From assembly GCF_003846175.1 (NCBI RefSeq), contig NZ_ML123051.1, positions 62,001-126,000 on the forward strand: 64,000 nucleotides of DNA, written 5' to 3'. The stretch comes from Streptomyces sp. ADI95-17. GTDB taxonomy: Bacteria; Actinomycetota; Actinomycetes; Streptomycetales; Streptomycetaceae. This document shows, in pieces, positions 62,110 through 64,000 of the stretch. The notes under the pieces are model-generated. The model did no database searches and was not told the origin of the DNA. It worked only from the letters and a program-made list of their open reading frames with translations. Position numbers and translations under genes: made by a program. How positions within the stretch are numbered: position 1 is the first letter of the stretch; every line of letters begins with the position of its first letter.

Positions 62110-62535
62110 TCAATGTGCCGGTGCCGGCACCGGCGACCAGAGTCCAACGGCCGTCCCGCCACGGAGATGCTGCTCGTACGTCAAGACCTTGCCGTGGATG
62201 ACTTCCAGGCTCGCGGTCAGGTCATCGATCCTGGAGCGCACGTTGCGTTCGTGATCGCGTAGCAGCGCAAGGCGGTCCGGCTCATTACCGGGCCCGGACC
62301 GCACAAGTTCGGCAAACTTCTTGATCATGGCAATTGGCATATCCGAATCCCGGAGTCGGCCGCACAGCACGAGCCAGTCCACATCTGCCTGTTCATAGAT
62401 CCGCTGCCCGCCGCTGGAACGCGGGATCTCGCGCAGGAACAGGCCCTCGCGTTCGAAGAACCGCAGTGCGTGCACGCTCATGCCGGTCATCTCGGCGACC
62501 TTCCCGATGGGCAGACCACCCATGTTCTTGCTCAT
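62110..62535 (-). CDS. MerR family transcriptional regulator
   Basis: 141 residues. N-terminal HTH and wing IGKVAEMTGMSVHALRFFER, EGLFLREIPRSSGGQRIY, then the dimerisation coiled coil DHERNVRSRIDDLTASLEVI. Start ATG 62533-62535; a second ATG (MGGLPIGKV) at 62523 is possible. Divergent from the SDR gene whose promoter has the MerR-type architecture. Confidence 0.92.
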   Translation of the reverse strand: MSKNMGGLPIGKVAEMTGMSVHALRFFEREGLFLREIPRSSGGQRIYEQADVDWLVLCGRLRDSDMPIAMIKKFAELVRSGPGNEPDRLALLRDHERNVRSRIDDLTASLEVIHGKVLTYEQHLRGGTAVGLWSPVPAPAH

Positions 62536-62549
62536 CACGGCAACGTACC

Positions 62550-62580
62550 TTGACCTAGCGTGCGGTCTAGGTTCTAGCGT
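62550..62580 (+). promoter_or_regulatory. MerR-type long-spacer promoter of the SDR gene
   Basis: TTGACC (-35, 62550-62555) and TAGCGT (-10, 62575-62580) are separated by 19 bases. The spacer holds the inverted repeat ACCTAG-N8-CTAGGT (62553-62558, 62567-62572). This is the diagnostic layout of promoters activated by MerR proteins through DNA untwisting. Confidence 0.75.
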
Positions 62581-62587
62581 CATGATC

Positions 62588-63544
62588 ATGATCACGAAGC
62601 AGCTCAGGATCGGCACCGGATTCGGTGCTCACAGCACGGCCGCCGATGTTCTTTCAGGGATCGATCTGACAGGCACGACTGCCCTGGTCACGGGTGGCTA
62701 CTCGGGCCTCGGACTGGAGACCACCCGCGCTCTCGCCGGCGCAGGAGCGCACGTCATCGTCCCCGCCCGCCGCCCAGTCGTCGCCGAACGCGCCCTGCGT
62801 GACATCCCCGGGACGGAGGTGCACACACTCGATCTGGCAGATCTGGAAAGTGTCCGGGCCTTCTGCGAACGCTTCCTGGAAACTCGCCGTCCCCTCCGCA
62901 TCCTCATCAACGGCGCCGGTGTGATGGCCTGTCCGGAAACACGTGTCGGTCCCGGTTGGGAGGCACACTTCGCGATCAACCACCTCGGCCACTTCGCGCT
63001 CGTCAATCGCCTCCGTCCGGCCTTGACCTCAGGAGGGGCCCGGGTGGTGTCCGTTGCCTCGTCTGGGCATTTCCTGTCCGGCATCCGCTGGGACGACATC
63101 CACTTCCGCACAGGCTATGACCGCTGGCTGGCCTATGCGCAGTCCAAGACCGCCAACGCCCTCTTCGCCCTGCACCTCGACAGCCTCGGTGCGGACCGGG
63201 GCCTGAGCGCCTTCGCGGTGCACCCCGGCAGCATCCTCACGCCGTTGCAGCGTCACATCCCTCGTCAGGAATGGCTCGCGCAAGGCTGGGTGACCCCGGA
63301 CGGCGAACCGGCCGCCGGTTTCAAAACCCCGGAGCAGGGCGCGGCGACAGCCGTATGGGCGGCAACGTCTCCTCTGCTCGACGGCCACGGAGGTGCCTAC
63401 TGCCAGGACTGCGACATCGCGGAACCGGCTGCCACCGACGACATGCTCATCGGCGGAGTCAAGCCATGGGCCACCGACCCCGACGCGGCATCCCGGCTCT
63501 GGGAACTCTCCGGCAGACTCACCGGGCTGAGCGCGCTCCGATGA
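62588..63544 (+). CDS. Short-chain dehydrogenase, retinol-dehydrogenase-like
   Basis: 318 residues. Cofactor loop VTGGYSGLGLETTRALAGAG, NGAGVM in place of NNAG, Ser in VSVASSGHF, and YAQSK. The long form with PGSILTPLQRH is typical of the RDH/WWOX-like group. ATG 62588 lies about where transcription should start from the -10 at 62575-62580, so the mRNA may be leaderless; ATG 62582 is an alternative. Regulated by the divergent MerR. Confidence 0.92.
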   Translation: MITKQLRIGTGFGAHSTAADVLSGIDLTGTTALVTGGYSGLGLETTRALAGAGAHVIVPARRPVVAERALRDIPGTEVHTLDLADLESVRAFCERFLETRRPLRILINGAGVMACPETRVGPGWEAHFAINHLGHFALVNRLRPALTSGGARVVSVASSGHFLSGIRWDDIHFRTGYDRWLAYAQSKTANALFALHLDSLGADRGLSAFAVHPGSILTPLQRHIPRQEWLAQGWVTPDGEPAAGFKTPEQGAATAVWAATSPLLDGHGGAYCQDCDIAEPAATDDMLIGGVKPWATDPDAASRLWELSGRLTGLSALR

Positions 63545-64000
63545 CCTCCCAGCGCTGAACGAAAGGCTGAGAGAACCTGCTGCCGCGGACGGGAACGAGC
63601 GAAAACGCGGCCTCTGCCGCGCAGCACCGGGGCTTCGTCCGGTTCCTCGGTCAGCGAGGCGAGGAGCCGGACGACCGGGCCGACGACGGAGCGGCCCCCA
63701 GTGGCGACCGCCGGTCGCCCGCGCGCGAAGACGCTCCAGCGGCGAGGCCCGCCATGCACATCGGAACGCGCACGGTCATGTACGGCCTCTATGGTGGGCC
63801 GGCTGTCCGCGCGCCGGAGGGCACCGCGCGCTGCGTTCGGATCCGTGCCCGTCCCGTCCGCGCCCTCTGCGCGTGTCCGGACCGGCCGGAGGCCGGGCTC
63901 ACCCCGAAGAGAGGCGCACCGGTCGGTGGTTGAACCGTCGGCCGGACGGATACTTCCAGTGGGCGCCGAAGGCGTGACGGGGCAGTGGCCGGGGCGCCTT
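63545..64000. other. No supportable gene to the window end
   Basis: No frame with good coding bias and a start. A minus-strand frame near 63925-64000 (HWKYPSGRRFNHRPVRLSSG) could be the 3' end of a gene lying outside the window. Confidence 0.35.

Overview
The window looks like chromosomal DNA from a Streptomyces or close relative. It is very GC-rich (about 70% by eye), third codon positions are almost always G or C, GTG and TTG starts are common, and the families are typical of the genus: streptogrisin-type protease, fruRKA, CGNR regulators, many TetR/MarR/LysR regulators and many small conserved hypotheticals. There are no rRNA or tRNA genes, no intact mobile element, no CRISPR array and no translation or replication core. 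Single-gene transcription units and many decayed genes suggest accessory (arm-like) chromosome; the genus and location are inferences.

Layout. 0-9.3 kb: end of a possible radical SAM gene; a LysR/SDR divergent pair; F420-type NADP oxidoreductase; GH25 muramidase; MarR; AbiEii-like nucleotidyltransferase; a secreted streptogrisin-like protease behind a LacI-type palindrome. 9.3-16 kb: two frameshifted small genes, an S33 hydrolase, ComB-like phosphatase, Nudix, double GNAT, a serine hydrolase whose stop codon lies in a heptanucleotide repeat, and a SUMF1-fold protein. 16-20.4 kb: fructose PTS locus fruR-fruK-fruA with an HPr gene beside it. 20.6-25 kb: hypotheticals, methyltransferase, secreted protein, MarC-family membrane protein. 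25-30.8 kb: a four-gene molybdenum hydroxylase operon of PaoABC type plus XdhC-like chaperone, divergent from a TetR gene across two near-identical 18-bp palindromes. 31-38 kb: GrpB, APH(6)-like kinase, an MFS transporter fused to a universal stress domain with its MarR, DUF5713, HIT, methyltransferase, and a short CoaD paralogue. 38-44 kb: a decayed IS1634-type transposase, hydrolase, CGNR regulator/MFS pair, a 14-unit 8-bp repeat, a truncated methyltransferase, and a sugar acetyltransferase-TetR operon with two operator-like sites. 44-48.4 kb: flavin (Baeyer-Villiger type) monooxygenase divergent from an SMP-30 lipoprotein across a 20-bp palindrome, with a TetR gene next door. 48.7-51.5 kb: hypotheticals, a P-loop kinase-like protein and a DUF4232-like secreted protein. 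52.4-56.8 kb: a compact set of (5-formylfuran-3-yl)methyl phosphate synthase (MfnB), aldehyde dehydrogenase, zinc alcohol dehydrogenase and methyltransferase. 56.9-64 kb: GNAT remnant, PhyH dioxygenase/AraC pair, carbohydrate-binding remnant, VOC protein, a deletion scar joining a broken TetR and a broken SRPBCC gene, then a MerR/SDR pair with a long-spacer promoter.

The most interesting system is the 52.4-56.8 kb set. MfnB condenses two glyceraldehyde-3-phosphate molecules into a furan aldehyde phosphate in methanofuran synthesis. All five residues I recall as essential in the Methanocaldococcus enzyme are present here, but no methanofuran genes are. Instead it is joined (8-nt gap, then ATGA overlap) to enzymes able to interconvert alcohol, aldehyde and acid, followed by a methyltransferase. 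This suggests a furan-derived small molecule that I cannot name. Second in interest are the monooxygenase/lactonase-type pair and the PaoABC-like operon, each with a clear candidate operator.
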